A stretch of DNA of 64,000 bases from Pseudomonas sp. ANT_H12B (GCF_008369325.1 NZ_VOBI01000003.1:62001-126000), one strand, 5' to 3'. Shown: positions 46,136 through 55,903, counted from the stretch's first letter. The notes: a model not told the origin generated them from the letters alone. A program made the numbers and translations.

Positions 46136-46246
46136 GATCGTTCCCACGCTCTGCGTGGGAATGCCTCAACGGACGCTCCGCGTTCGGCTCCGGATGCGAC
46201 GCAGAGCGTCCCGGGCTGCATTCCCACGCAGAGCGTGGGAACGATC
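46136..46246. repeat. REP pair (GTTCCCACGC family) with middle hairpin
   Basis: Full composite: left REP, GGACGCTCCGCGTTC and GACGCAGAGCGTCC middle arms, right REP. It can fold into one long hairpin of about 110 nt between hslR and hslO. Confidence 0.88.
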
Positions 46247-46466
46247 AAACGATAAGGGACCAATAGGCCATAACCAGAAGGCCAGCAGCGCCAGAGGCAA
46301 AAAAATTGCGCGAAGCCACCCGGCGCAGGTTCCACCTTGCTTGGAACAAACCCGGATTGTTCATAAAATGCCTCCCATGGCTGAACGTTGTGCACCAAAA
46401 CGGTGCTGCCAAGGTACGATTTTCACTTCTGTAACCATTTTGTCATTACTTCAGATACCCAGACCT

Positions 46467-47369
46467 ATGACTGATCTACCGGATACCGACTACACCCAAC
46501 GCTTCATCTTCGATGACAGCGACACCCGCGGCGAGCTGGTTTCGTTAGAACGTAGCTACGCCGAAGTCCTCGCCAAACACGCTTATCCGGAGCCGGTCAA
46601 ACAACTGCTCGGCGAACTGATGGCGGCCGCTTCGTTGCTGGTCGGCACGTTGAAGTTCGACGGCTTGCTGATTCTTCAGGCCCGTTCTGAAGGCCCGGTG
46701 CCGCTGTTGATGATCGAGTGCTCCAGCGAGCGCGAAATCCGTGGCCTGGCCCGTTACGAGGCCGACAAGATTGCCCCTGACGCGACCCTCGCCGACCTGA
46801 TGCCAAACGGTGTTCTGGCACTGACGGTTGACCCGACCCAGGGCCAGCGTTACCAGGGCATCGTCGACCTCGATGGCGAAACCCTGTCGGAGTGCTTCAC
46901 TAACTACTTCGTCATGTCTCAGCAAGTCGGCACGCGTTTCTGGCTGTACGCCGATGGTCGTCGTGCCCGTGGCTTGTTGCTGCAGCAATTGCCCGCCGAC
47001 CGTCTGAAAGATGAAGAAGAACGCGCCGCCAGTTGGCAGCACATCACCGCGCTGGCCAGCACCCTGACCGCCGATGAATTGCTGGGCCTGGACAACGAAA
47101 CCGCGCTCCATCGCCTCTACCACGAAGAGCAGGTTCGCTTGTTCGATGTGCAGAATCTACGCTTCCGTTGCAGCTGCTCGCGCGAACGTTCTGCCAATGC
47201 TCTGGTCAGTTTGGGTCTTGAAGATGCGCAGAACTTGGTCATCGAGCACGGTGGGAACATCGAGATCGACTGCCAGTTCTGCAACCAGCGTTACCTGTTC
47301 GACGCCGCCGATATCGCTCAATTGTTCGCCGGAGCGGGTGTCGATACGCCGTCAGATACCCGTCACTAA
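46467..47369 (+). CDS. hslO: redox-regulated chaperone Hsp33
   Basis: 300-residue holdase chaperone activated by oxidation. The C-terminal zinc switch has the pattern CSC...CQFC ([10 protein letters not shown] and [12 protein letters not shown]), 4 Cys intact. ATG 46467 ([13 protein letters not shown]) is the family start; the open frame upstream runs through a REP. Located hslR-hslO-pckA as in enterics. Confidence 0.95.
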   Translation: MTDLPDTDYTQRFIFDDSDTRGELVSLERSYAEVLAKHAYPEPVKQLLGELMAAASLLVGTLKFDGLLILQARSEGPVPLLMIECSSEREIRGLARYEADKIAPDATLADLMPNGVLALTVDPTQGQRYQGIVDLDGETLSECFTNYFVMSQQVGTRFWLYADGRRARGLLLQQLPADRLKDEEERAASWQHITALASTLTADELLGLDNETALHRLYHEEQVRLFDVQNLRFRCSCSRERSANALVSLGLEDAQNLVIEHGGNIEIDCQFCNQRYLFDAADIAQLFAGAGVDTPSDTRH

Positions 47370-47551
47370 AACGGTTCAGCGCAGGTAAATTCACTGGTTA
47401 GCGCCGGAATAACGCCATTACGACGGGAGGGCCCTACTATTTTTGGGCGTTTCTGGCATAATCCGGCCCACTTTTTGTCGCGGTAGTAGTGCACGACTTT
47501 CTACTACAAAACGTTTGGAGCACACTCGGCCACTGGCCGACGGGGAATCTC

Positions 47552-49093
47552 ATGACGCAAGCCAATAACGCCGTGTACACCGATCTGAGTGTTGATGATC
47601 TGGTAAAAGAAGCTCTGAGTCGCGGTGAGGGCGAGCTTGCCGATACCGGCGCGCTGACTGTTCGCACCGGTCACCGCACCGGCCGCTCGCCAGTCGATCG
47701 TTTCATCGTTGACGAGCCGTCCACCTCGGCTTCCATCGCCTGGGGCCCGATCAACCGCAAGTTCCCGGCCGACAAGTTCGATGCCCTGTGGGACCGCGTT
47801 GAAGCGTTCAACAACGCGCAAGAGCACTTCGTTTCCCACGTGCATGTAGGTGCGTCCGCCGACCACTACCTGGCCGTGAAGATGACCACCCAGACTGCCT
47901 GGCAGAACTTGTTCGGCCGTTGCCTGTTCATCAACCCGGCTCAGTACAACCCGGCTGGCCGTGACGAGTGGCAAGTCCTGAACGTTGCCAACTTCGAGTG
48001 CGTGCCAGAGCGTGACGGCACCAACTCCGACGGTTGCGTGATCCTCAACTTCGCTCAGAAGAAAGTGCTGATCGCCGGCATGCTTTACGCCGGTGAAATG
48101 AAGAAAGCCATGTTCTCGGTGCAGAACTACCTGCTGCCGGCTTCTGACGTACTGCCAATGCACTGCGCCGCCAACATCGGTGAAGCGGGCGACGTGACCC
48201 TGTTCTTCGGTCTGTCCGGCACCGGCAAAACCACCCTGTCCGCCGATGAAAGCCGTTACCTGATCGGTGACGACGAGCACGGCTGGGGTGAAGGCGTTGT
48301 CTTCAACATCGAAGGCGGCTGCTACGCCAAGTGCATCGACCTGTCCGAGAAGAACGAGCCGGTCATCTGGAAAGCCATCAAGCACGGCGCAGTCCTGGAA
48401 AACGTCGTCATCGATGACGCCAAGCACGCCGACTACACCGATGTCAGCCTGACCCAGAACAGCCGCGCCGCCTACCCGCTGGAGCACGTCGCCAAGCGTT
48501 CCGAGGAAAACCTCGGTGGCGAGCCAAACGCTGTGATCTTCCTGACCTGCGACCTGACTGGCGTACTGCCGCCAGTGTCGATCCTCAGCGAAGAACAAGC
48601 GGCCTACCACTTCCTGTCCGGCTACACCGCACTGGTGGGCTCGACCGAAATGGGTTCCGGCAGCGGCATCAAGTCGACTTTCTCCACCTGCTTCGGCGCA
48701 CCGTTCTTCCCGCGTCCGGCCGGCGAATACGCAGAACTGCTGATCAAGCGCATCCGCGGCTTCGGCTCCAAGGTCTACCTGGTCAACACCGGTTGGACCG
48801 GCGGCGGCTACGGCGTCGGCAAACGCTTCAACATCCCGACCACTCGCGGCGTGATCGCAGCGATCCAGAGCGGCGCGTTGATCGGCGTTGAAACCGAACA
48901 CCTCGATACCATCAACCTCGACGTGCCATTGGCCGTACCGGGCGTTGAGACTGGGCTGTTGAACCCACGTAACACCTGGGCTGACAAGGCTGCTTACGAT
49001 GAATCGGCGAAAGCACTGGCTGGGTTGTTTGTTGAGAACTTCAAGAAGTTTGAAGTGAGCGACGCGATCAAGGCTGCTGGGCCTAAGTTGTAA
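47552..49093 (+). CDS. pckA: phosphoenolpyruvate carboxykinase (ATP)
   Basis: 513-residue gluconeogenic enzyme converting oxaloacetate to PEP. Kinase P-loop [16 protein letters not shown], metal-binding and substrate residues around [14 protein letters not shown] and [18 protein letters not shown] 47552 with GGGGA; the longer frame is non-coding leader. Followed by an intrinsic terminator. Confidence 0.96.
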   Translation: MTQANNAVYTDLSVDDLVKEALSRGEGELADTGALTVRTGHRTGRSPVDRFIVDEPSTSASIAWGPINRKFPADKFDALWDRVEAFNNAQEHFVSHVHVGASADHYLAVKMTTQTAWQNLFGRCLFINPAQYNPAGRDEWQVLNVANFECVPERDGTNSDGCVILNFAQKKVLIAGMLYAGEMKKAMFSVQNYLLPASDVLPMHCAANIGEAGDVTLFFGLSGTGKTTLSADESRYLIGDDEHGWGEGVVFNIEGGCYAKCIDLSEKNEPVIWKAIKHGAVLENVVIDDAKHADYTDVSLTQNSRAAYPLEHVAKRSEENLGGEPNAVIFLTCDLTGVLPPVSILSEEQAAYHFLSGYTALVGSTEMGSGSGIKSTFSTCFGAPFFPRPAGEYAELLIKRIRGFGSKVYLVNTGWTGGGYGVGKRFNIPTTRGVIAAIQSGALIGVETEHLDTINLDVPLAVPGVETGLLNPRNTWADKAAYDESAKALAGLFVENFKKFEVSDAIKAAGPKL

Positions 49094-49111
49094 GGCTTGG
49101 ATTTAGCGAAT

Positions 49112-49142
49112 GAAAAAGCCGCCCTTTGAGGGCGGCTTTTTT
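49112..49142 (+). terminator. intrinsic terminator after pckA
   Basis: Nine-bp perfect stem AGCCGCCCT/AGGGCGGCT with TTG loop, flanked by A-run and T-run, 20 bp past pckA. The A-run makes it also able to work for the minus-strand gene ending at 49154. Confidence 0.92.
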
Positions 49143-49153
49143 GTGGGGTACTT

Positions 49154-50029
49154 TTAAATTTCTAGTTTTTGCTGAGGGTCTGTGCAATCAAGAATGTGAA
49201 AGCCGATAGTTTGGCTGTCGAGGCGCATGTGATCTACAACTGGATTGACTCGAAAAATTATCCCCTCCCTATCAGCAACTCTTTGCATCTTCGACCTTAT
49301 ACTTTCATTCCAAGTCACGCTGAATTTTTCATTATCTGAAATTATAGTTCCTTTGTGCTAGCTGAACGCTACGACATCAAGGCGGCCGACAATATTAAGG
49401 GTGGCTTTAAGCTCCTCTTTTTGGTTTCCCATTATTGCTCTTTGGTCAGGAGTTAGTCTGAACTCACTGCTTTCGGTGCTAAGACTAATGTACTCGACCG
49501 AGCTGCCGTCAATCTGGGAAAGAAGCTTGTTTACAGGTCCTCGAGTAAGCTGGGCGGCCCAAAGAATTTTAGGGTCGTTAATAAGAATAGTACCTTTATT
49601 ATTATCATAAGAAACATTCGGACTATCGAAGCGAGAACCGGCGTTGAAGCTGTTTACGATGTTGATATTAATTGAAAGACCTTTATCGATAAGGCTTGAC
49701 GCTTTTTCACGAAGTTCAATGGCATTTTTGAATAGAGTAACTATCGTTTCGGATAGTACTTGTCCTCCATCTGCTGCGAATATGCCCAAAACCTCTTTGT
49801 GGTTTAGTACAAAGTTCAATAAAAGCTCGATTGACCCTTGGTTGATACTAACATTGTAGTCTAATTGTTTTTTTATGTTGGGAGTGATTTGTCTTCTCCC
49901 TAATTGCACCGCAACTAAACCGTCCAGAATTTTTCTATAGCTAGAAATTAGATTTTCAAGAGTTCTTAGGTCGTATACTCCCCCGCTAAATGCGAGCCCT
50001 TGAGCATAGATCCTTAAGTCTTGTTCCAT
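49154..50029 (-). pseudogene. hypothetical protein gene interrupted by an amber codon
   Basis: AT-rich, unlike neighbours. A 223-residue frame begins MEQDLRIYAQGLAFSGGVYD and stops at TAG 49358-49360; in the same frame it stays open for 67 more codons (HKGTIISDNEKFSVTWNE ... VVDHMRLDSQTIGFHILD) to TAA 49154-49156. The continuation is protein-like, so the ancestral product was probably about 290 residues and the TAG is a nonsense mutation. No family is recognised; no membrane segment or signal. It may still make a functional 223-residue protein. Base composition suggests horizontal transfer. Confidence 0.6.
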
Positions 50030-50294
50030 ACCGTTCCCTAGCAGGGAATTTTTATGTCGGCAGTACAGTGCAAAACCGAATTTTGCTTATGTCTCTCATT
50101 ACCTGATGTGCCATGCTTAAAGAGCAATGACACGTTGCCCATTGTTGGAGAGTAAACTGCAGCGGCACCAATTTGCCAGTATCTATTGAAAGCTCATGGT
50201 CAGATTGGATAAGAGGGGACGTTGGTTAGGGAAGTGAAAATTGACCACAAAGGCTAGAAGTCTCTTTTCAGAATCGGATTTTGCGGAATCTGCT

Positions 50295-50648
50295 TTATTG
50301 GCTTTCCATTTCCTGTGTATCCCACCGTTGCAACTTGACCGCTTGGTAAAGCATATCGATGGTCAGTGGGACTTTATCGCCGCGCCCCTTGGCCCTTCGC
50401 TTGAGATGCACATCAAACCCTTCCGGCTGGAAGTAGCGATAGGTGTCGTAGTCCACGAGGTCGACCCCAAACTGTTCTTCTAGCGCTTCCATCAAATGCC
50501 GTGCATCGGCACCGTCGCAGCCCAGGTCGAAGTTGATCGAGGTGGTGAGGCTGATGGTTTTGCGTTCGGGCAGCCCGAGTTCTTCGTGCAGCAGCTGCAT
50601 AAGCAAGTGCATCGCGTGGTCATCGGGGAAGTTGGGGGCGAGGTTCAT
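50295..50648 (-). CDS. DUF1493-family protein
   Basis: 117-residue acidic protein with an acyl-carrier-like pattern: LTTSINFDLGCDGADARHLMEALEEQFGVDL, where the family's DSxD-type turn is CDGAD. DUF1493 members are small, and their function is unclear. Start at ATG 50648 (MNLAPNFPDD); the larger frame fuses with an antitoxin remnant upstream. (In the motif above the first 20 residues are the diagnostic part.) No clear ribosome site. Stands in the accessory pocket. Confidence 0.7.
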   Translation of the reverse strand: MNLAPNFPDDHAMHLLMQLLHEELGLPERKTISLTTSINFDLGCDGADARHLMEALEEQFGVDLVDYDTYRYFQPEGFDVHLKRRAKGRGDKVPLTIDMLYQAVKLQRWDTQEMESQ

Positions 50649-50699
50649 GGGGCGTCTTCTGTTCAGGGCCATTTCGTGGGATGGATTAAGCCTGATTTT

Positions 50700-50822
50700 G
50701 CGATGCGTTGGATGTCGATCAGAGCTGCGAACATGGAATTCGCGGGAAGGCTGGCGCTCACTCCGTACGATCTCGTTCATTTGTTGCACGCTTTCCATCA
50801 GCTGATCAAAAAACTTGCTCAA
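50700..50822 (-). pseudogene. HTH antitoxin (HigA-like) remnant
   Basis: SKFFDQLMESVQQMNEIVR followed by SERQPSREFHV matches the N-terminus of RelE-linked XRE antitoxins. Directly after that, in another frame, FAALIDIQ reads like the start of their helix-turn-helix recognition region. The intervening ~20 codons and the rest of the HTH are gone. No toxin gene is adjacent. Confidence 0.5.
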
Positions 50823-50839
50823 GGTTATCCCCGGGATTT

Positions 50840-50866
50840 GATCGTTCCCACAGCGTGGGAACGATC
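50840..50866. repeat. REP element, shortened (GTTCCCACGC family)
   Basis: Palindrome lacking the four central bases (GATCGTTCCCACAGCGTGGG with right arm continuing), a deletion variant, between the DUF3077 gene and the antitoxin remnant. Confidence 0.8.
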
Positions 50867-50877
50867 TTCGCTCAACG

Positions 50878-51174
50878 TCAGGTGGGTGCTTTCCAGCCCA
50901 TCATGCGTTGTTGGGCGACTTTCAGTAGGTCGCAGCCGTCCTGGGTCAATAGGTAGAGGGCGTGGGTGATATGCGGGATGTCTTCCACGTCACCGTTTTT
51001 GAAGCATTGGCAATGTAGGGTTTTGAGCAGGTCGCCGGAGGCTCGGATTCGCTGGAGGGCGGCTTCGAGGATGTCTTGCGGGTTGGCTTCTGTGTCGATG
51101 ATCAGGGGCGGGGAATCGGTGAGGTTTGTTTGGAGGGGGCGGTAGCGATCGGGGAACGGGTTCAACTTATTCAT
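50878..51174 (-). CDS. DUF3077-family protein (copy 1)
   Basis: 98 residues; core DRYRPLQTNLTDSPPLIIDT and IPHITHALYLLTQDGCDLLK. Matches the small Pseudomonas family DUF3077, function unknown. Paralogous to the protein at 52788-53051 (shared DIPHI-NALYLLTQDGC-LL-VA-QR). Contains a CQCF pair. ATG 51174 lies in an AT-rich element (TTATTCATTTTATG). Downstream of the hydrolase gene in the same orientation. Confidence 0.75.
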   Translation of the reverse strand: MNKLNPFPDRYRPLQTNLTDSPPLIIDTEANPQDILEAALQRIRASGDLLKTLHCQCFKNGDVEDIPHITHALYLLTQDGCDLLKVAQQRMMGWKAPT

Positions 51175-51555
51175 TTTATGTATTCTCAAATGCATCAGAT
51201 GAAACCACCACCATCGTGACCAAGCGATGGAGGCGGACTGTGTTCGGGTTGGTCAGCCGGAGGAATACATAAGACCGGCACGCCATAAGGCGTCCCAAAC
51301 ACAGCCACCATATAGCGTGCAGACACTTGAGGTGCCGGCAGCATACAACGGACGCGTTTATGTATTCCATCGAGTGACCAAGCCCGAGACGCTGATTTGG
51401 CAGCGACAGCCCGACTATAGGTGCGGGCAGCCGGGCAGCGATAGACGATAAAGAGTCCCCGCTTGTAGGATCGGGCCGAACCTCGGCTAGGTCCTTTCTA
51501 TAGGAATTTTCGCGACGAATGTTCTCGCGCTTTCCACCCTCCCGCGCCCCTCACC
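51175..51555. other. intergenic gap with an inverted repeat
   Basis: 381 bp. GGTCAGCCGGAGGAATACAT (51251-51272) and an inverted partner (51358-51379) agree at 18 of 22 positions; a third TTATGTATTC occurs at 51176-51185. A minus frame (51176-51370, ACRSYVFLRLTNPNTVRLH) overlaps but has no ribosome site and is not called a gene. Confidence 0.4.
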
Positions 51556-52683
51556 TCAAAGAATATGCTGATACGAAGCCACATCCAGCAGGTCAGTGCT
51601 CAGCCCGGTCGCCGGCGCATAGATCGTGCCTTTCACTGCCGAGAACCTGACCCCATTACTGCCGAGTGAAACGTATCGCTCGCCTTGGTCCAGTTCGGTG
51701 AAGTAGGTGTACGAACACTTTTCCATCGCTTTGTATTTCGCGGCGGCGCTGGCCATGGAGTTGTGATGGTTCTGCAGGTCGGCCGCGCTCAGGTTGAGGT
51801 TTTTGTTCAGCGGCACGTCCCAGCGTTTCAGGCACCCTTCAGCAAAGTGGCGGACGATCAGGCCGGGTTCGGCCAGTGTTTTAGGGCCGCTGACACCATC
51901 TGCGGCGGCGTTGCCAGCCAGCGTGCCATGGCGGCCGGGCATGGGATAAATGTGGGTTCGGGTGCCGGTGGCCGTTTGCGGGATGACGCAGCTGAAGCCT
52001 TTGGAGCGCTCGTCTCGGGCGTAGAAGCCGACGTATTCTTTTACGTTGGCATTCAGTTTTACTTTGTCTTCCTGAAAGTTACCGATGCCCGGTACCGGAT
52101 CAATCGCAAAGATATTCACCGGGATGTTCTTCAGTGCGCTGTCCTTGAACATGGCATTGGCCAGCATGTGGCAACTAATACCTCCGCGGCTCCAGCCTAC
52201 CAAGTTGACCTTGGTTGGAATAATGCCGTCCTTGCGAAATGTTTTAATTATTTGTTCTTGCAACTTCTGCTGGGTCACGCTGCGGGCGCCGTAGTTATAT
52301 TTACGCCATAGCCACGAACCTTCAACGATCACGTCTTCGATGGGAATACCCGCCGCCTTGAGTCGCTTGTATTCGGTCTCGGTCAGCTTCTCACGCTGCC
52401 AGTCGCACTTGCCTTTGATGATGTTGATGGCGTGTTGGACGTTCTCGTCCCACCCCTTGCCAAACAACGTGCCGCTGAGGCCATAGTCCTTGGAGCGGGT
52501 GAACAGTTCGTCGGCTTGCAGATTGCTGGTGCCGGGACCATCGAGCACGATCCATTCGGCAAACTCCCGGCCGCCATGATGAGAAGCCAGCGTTGAAACC
52601 AGTTCGCCATTCCAGTAAGTCGGGTTTTGGCTGTCTAATTTGGTCGAGCCGGTGCCGCAAAAGAAAATAGTTAATGTAGTCAT
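51556..52683 (-). CDS. alpha/beta hydrolase, DUF5621/DUF2235-like
   Basis: 375 residues. The N-terminus TIFFCGTGSTKLDSQNP resembles DUF2235-type openings. The nucleophile elbow is LVGWSRGGISCH (S165), with acid D195 in FAIDPVPG and H252 in MPGRHGTLAGN, a complete triad. No signal peptide. DUF2235/DUF5621 relatives include type VI secretion phospholipase effectors, but no VgrG, PAAR or immunity gene is next to it. DUF3077 paralogues flank it on both sides in the same orientation. ATG 52683 has no good ribosome site. Confidence 0.75.
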   Translation of the reverse strand: MTTLTIFFCGTGSTKLDSQNPTYWNGELVSTLASHHGGREFAEWIVLDGPGTSNLQADELFTRSKDYGLSGTLFGKGWDENVQHAINIIKGKCDWQREKLTETEYKRLKAAGIPIEDVIVEGSWLWRKYNYGARSVTQQKLQEQIIKTFRKDGIIPTKVNLVGWSRGGISCHMLANAMFKDSALKNIPVNIFAIDPVPGIGNFQEDKVKLNANVKEYVGFYARDERSKGFSCVIPQTATGTRTHIYPMPGRHGTLAGNAAADGVSGPKTLAEPGLIVRHFAEGCLKRWDVPLNKNLNLSAADLQNHHNSMASAAAKYKAMEKCSYTYFTELDQGERYVSLGSNGVRFSAVKGTIYAPATGLSTDLLDVASYQHIL

Positions 52684-52787
52684 TGTTGTGCGTTTGTTTT
52701 TATTTAAGAGCTTGCAGGCTAGTGTGTGTTATTTAAATAATGAAGTGGTTAGTTGTTGCCGGGTTTGTAATGTGTATGTTTTTGGTT

Positions 52788-53051
52788 TTAACGGTCTATT
52801 CGTTGTCTGGCAACTTCCAGGAGTTCGCAGCCGTCCTGCGTTAGTAAATACAGCGCATTCACTATATGAGGAATGTCCTTCACATCGGCTTGTTTGAAAC
52901 ACAGGCAGTAAAGCGTTTCGAGCAAATCGCTGGCCGCACGCAGGCGCTGCTGAGCGGCGTCGAGTACGGCGCCGGTGCTGGCGGCGGTGTCGATGACCAG
53001 TACGGGCGTTTCGCTGTAGCTGGTTTTGAGTGGACGATAGCGGTCTTGCAT
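52788..53051 (-). CDS. DUF3077-family protein (copy 2)
   Basis: 87 residues, MQDRYRPLKTSYSETPVLVI then LLETLYCLCFKQADVKDIPHI... ending LEVARQRIDR. Paralogue of the copy at 50878-51174 with the same CxCF pair. Upstream of the hydrolase by 104 bp of AT-rich sequence. Weak ribosome site. Function unknown. Confidence 0.72.
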   Translation of the reverse strand: MQDRYRPLKTSYSETPVLVIDTAASTGAVLDAAQQRLRAASDLLETLYCLCFKQADVKDIPHIVNALYLLTQDGCELLEVARQRIDR

Positions 53052-53359
53052 CTAGGTAGTCCTGTAGGAAGTCGGGCAGTCTCGCCGGCTGGCCGCACAC
53101 TGTTTTCAGGCGCGCCGCAAACTATAGAAGGGGCGACGTAGCGCAGCAATACGGCCGCAATGGACAGAGTTTGTAGGGGGTTTACGGGCCTTCGGGTATT
53201 GGTCTTACGCATTTCCCGAGGGTTTTGACGGTGAAACCTCTAGAGGTGAAATTTCCTACGGTTTTGTCAGGCGTGGCAGGGTATTCATCTGTATGGTGCG
53301 CGCCAGAATCTGTAGGGCATTTCGAAAATGCCTGGTTAAGCACTTAAAGGGAATTAGGT
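53052..53359. other. intergenic gap, promoter side of divergent genes
   Basis: 308 bp between the DUF3077 copy 2 start and the decayed secreted-protein gene. Holds AAGGGAATTAGG, the ribosome site of the latter, and a CCTCTAGAGG palindrome near 53237. No gene seen. Confidence 0.5.
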
Positions 53360-53652
53360 ATGCAGCGGCTTCGTATGGCCTCGATTTTATTGTTGTGGGC
53401 CGGTGTTTGTCGTCTGGCGGGCGCGGCCGACGCGGGTAACGCGATGGTCCTCGCCAACATGGACCGCGCCGGTTGGCCGGATGCCCTTACCACTCAGGCG
53501 ACGTGGACACCGCGTCACGCGCCGAGGTGCTGATCTTTGGCAAGACACTGCTGGCCAGCGAAGAGCTGGATGAGCAGGGGCTGAAACGGCGTCTGGGTGT
53601 GCGGGACGTGAAGCTCAAGTCTGTACGGCAAGGGGACACACTGCGTTCCAAT
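53360..53652 (+). pseudogene. exported protein gene, frameshifted and cut by a REP
   Basis: ATG 53360 with a ribosome site gives MQRLRMASILLLWAGVCRLA, a signal peptide, then AGNAMVLANMDRAGWPDALT before a stop. From about 53500 another frame continues sensibly: TASRAEVLIFGKTLLASEEL and EQGLKRRLGVRDVKLKSVRQ. It is then cut at 53653 by a REP. The predicted ancestral protein is a periplasmic protein of unknown function. Confidence 0.7.
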
Positions 53653-53703
53653 GGGACGCGGAGCGTCCCGGGCTGCATTCCCACGCAGAGCGTGGGAACG
53701 ATC
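53653..53703. repeat. REP with half middle hairpin, abutting a decayed gene
   Basis: GGGACGCGGAGCGTCCC hairpin followed by a TTCCCACGC REP palindrome, replacing the 3' part of the decayed exported-protein gene. Confidence 0.85.
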
Positions 53704-53830
53704 AACGACGGCTACCTCCGAGACCATCCGCTGTATCATCCCGTATCGTTTTGGTCCCCGACCTTTTCTCGACTCTCTGCGATCGCCAGCTAGGCTTTGG
53801 GCTTCGCAGCGGTCAACGGAGTGACAGCTC

Positions 53831-55759
53831 ATGCACAACACCCTGAAACAGGTTTTCGGTTATCCACAGTTTCGGCCCGGCCAGGAGGCGGCGGTCAGCG
53901 CGGTGTTGGCCGGGCGCTCGGCAGCGGCGATTTTCCCCACAGGCTCAGGCAAATCCCTTTGCTATCAATTGCCGGCCTTGTTGCTGCCGCACCTGACGCT
54001 GGTGGTGTCGCCTCTGCTGGCGTTGATGCAGGATCAGTTGGCCTTCCTGCAGCGCCACGGCATCTCGGCGGGGAGTATCGACTCGGCTCAGAGTCGCGAT
54101 GACGCCAGCGATGTGATGGCCCGCGCCAAGTCCGGCGAGTTGAAGATTTTGATGATTTCAGTGGAGCGTTTGAAGAACGAGCGTTTCCGTAATTTCTTGC
54201 AGCAGGTGCCGATCTCGCTGCTGGTGGTGGACGAGGCGCACTGTATCTCCGAGTGGGGCCATAACTTCCGTCCCGACTACCTCAAGCTCCCCGACTATCA
54301 GCGCCAGTTCAACATTCCACAGGCGCTGCTGCTGACCGCCACTGCGACGCCGAAGGTGATCGCCGACATGGAGGCCAAGTTCGCTATCGCTCCCGAAGAC
54401 GTGGTGACCACCGGCTTCTATCGGCCGAACCTCAACTTGCTGGTGGAACCGGTACGCGGTCAGGACAAACGCCGACGTCTTGTCGAATGGATGAGCGAAC
54501 GTCCCGCTCAGCCGAGCATCGTCTACGTCACCCTGCAGAAAACCGCCGAGCACATCGCCGAGCACCTGAATCGGAATGGCATCCAGGCCGAGGCCTACCA
54601 CGCCGGTCTGCCCCACGAACAACGCGAAGCAATCCAGAAACGGTTCATGGGCGGGCAGTCCAATTGCATCGTCGCCACCATCGCGTTCGGCATGGGCATC
54701 GACAAGAGCGACATCCGCAACGTGGTGCATTTCGACCTGCCAAAATCCATCGAAAACTACAGCCAGGAGATCGGCCGCGCCGGGCGTGACGGGCAGCCAT
54801 CGGATTGCCTGGTACTGGCTAACCGCGACAGCCTCAACGTGCTGGAAAACTTCGTCTACGGCGACACGCCGGAACGGGATGGCATCCGCTGCGTGCTCGA
54901 TGAGTTGCAAGCCGCTGCGCCCGAGGGGCAGTGGGAGTTTTTGTTGGGGCCGCTGGCGGATCAAAGCAACATCCGCCAATTGCCGCTTAAAACCTTGCTG
55001 GTGCAACTGGAACTGCGCGGGATCATCGCCCCGCGTTACGCCTATTACGCTGAATACCGTTTCAAATACTTGCAGGAGCCGGAGGCTTTGCTGGCTCGCT
55101 TCGAAGGTGAGCGCAGAGACTTTGTCGCGGCGATCATCCAGACCTCCACCCGCGCGCGGACCTGGGCCACGGTGAATTTTGACGCACTGTACGAACAGCA
55201 TTCGGCCGAGCGCAACCGGGTGGTCAAGGCGCTGGATTACTTCCAGGAGAAGGGCTGGGTGGAGCTTGAAAGCAAGCAGATGACCGAGGTCTACAGCCTG
55301 CTGCAAACGGATTTTGACAGTCAGGCCCTGAGTGCCGAACTGCACGCCTGTTTCACCCAGCATGAACGCACCGAGATTTCGCGGATTCACGCCATGCTGG
55401 ACCTGTTCGCCACAGACCATTGCCTGGGTTATCGCCTGGCCGAGTACTTCGGCGACGAAAACGCGCCTCAGCAGTGCGGGCATTGTTCGGTGTGTCACGG
55501 GGATGTGGCGCGACTACCGGCGCCACCGGAGTTGCCGGCGCTTGTGGATAAAAGCTTCGAGGCGTTGAGCAGTGATTTTATCCACAGGCATGAACAGCAC
55601 ATCGGCCACGTACCCTCGGCTGAGCGCGTGACACGGTTTCTGTGCGGGATCAGTGTGCCGCTGTTTACCAAGCTCAAGGCGCGATCGATTCCGGGGTTTG
55701 CTGCGTTGGAGGATTATCCGTATGGCGAAGTCCGAGCGTGGGCCGAGGCGCACCTTTAG
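53831..55759 (+). CDS. RecQ-family ATP-dependent DNA helicase
   Basis: 642-residue superfamily 2 helicase. Walker A FPTGSGKS (35-42), DEAH box (135-138), motif III LTATATP, motif VI QEIGRAGRDGQ, and a zinc-cluster-like CGHCSVCHGD in the C-terminal third. An HRDC-like end is not clear, so it is a shorter RecQ relative and not the standard RecQ. Monocistronic; its TAG stop forms the first base of a REP. Confidence 0.9.
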   Translation: MHNTLKQVFGYPQFRPGQEAAVSAVLAGRSAAAIFPTGSGKSLCYQLPALLLPHLTLVVSPLLALMQDQLAFLQRHGISAGSIDSAQSRDDASDVMARAKSGELKILMISVERLKNERFRNFLQQVPISLLVVDEAHCISEWGHNFRPDYLKLPDYQRQFNIPQALLLTATATPKVIADMEAKFAIAPEDVVTTGFYRPNLNLLVEPVRGQDKRRRLVEWMSERPAQPSIVYVTLQKTAEHIAEHLNRNGIQAEAYHAGLPHEQREAIQKRFMGGQSNCIVATIAFGMGIDKSDIRNVVHFDLPKSIENYSQEIGRAGRDGQPSDCLVLANRDSLNVLENFVYGDTPERDGIRCVLDELQAAAPEGQWEFLLGPLADQSNIRQLPLKTLLVQLELRGIIAPRYAYYAEYRFKYLQEPEALLARFEGERRDFVAAIIQTSTRARTWATVNFDALYEQHSAERNRVVKALDYFQEKGWVELESKQMTEVYSLLQTDFDSQALSAELHACFTQHERTEISRIHAMLDLFATDHCLGYRLAEYFGDENAPQQCGHCSVCHGDVARLPAPPELPALVDKSFEALSSDFIHRHEQHIGHVPSAERVTRFLCGISVPLFTKLKARSIPGFAALEDYPYGEVRAWAEAHL

Positions 55760-55789
55760 ATCGTTCCCACGCAGAGCGTGGGAACGATC
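55759..55789. repeat. REP element, GTTCCCACGC family
   Basis: Perfect consensus palindrome whose first base is the last base of the helicase stop codon. Confidence 0.9.
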
Positions 55790-55903
55790 AAGTGGGCGGC
55801 CATCCATCTGCTGAATGTTGCTCATCACAGGAATAAATTTCAAAAAAGCCCGGTGGCTGACTATGGTGAGGGCTGTCTTTGGATCGCCAACAAGAGAACA
55901 ACT

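Noticed and set aside
46125..46466. Long N-terminal extension of hslO
   Set aside because: It runs through a REP pair and the family starts at MTDLPD (46467).
51176..51370. 64-codon minus frame upstream of DUF3077
   Set aside because: No ribosome site and overlap with the inverted repeat; not enough support for a gene.
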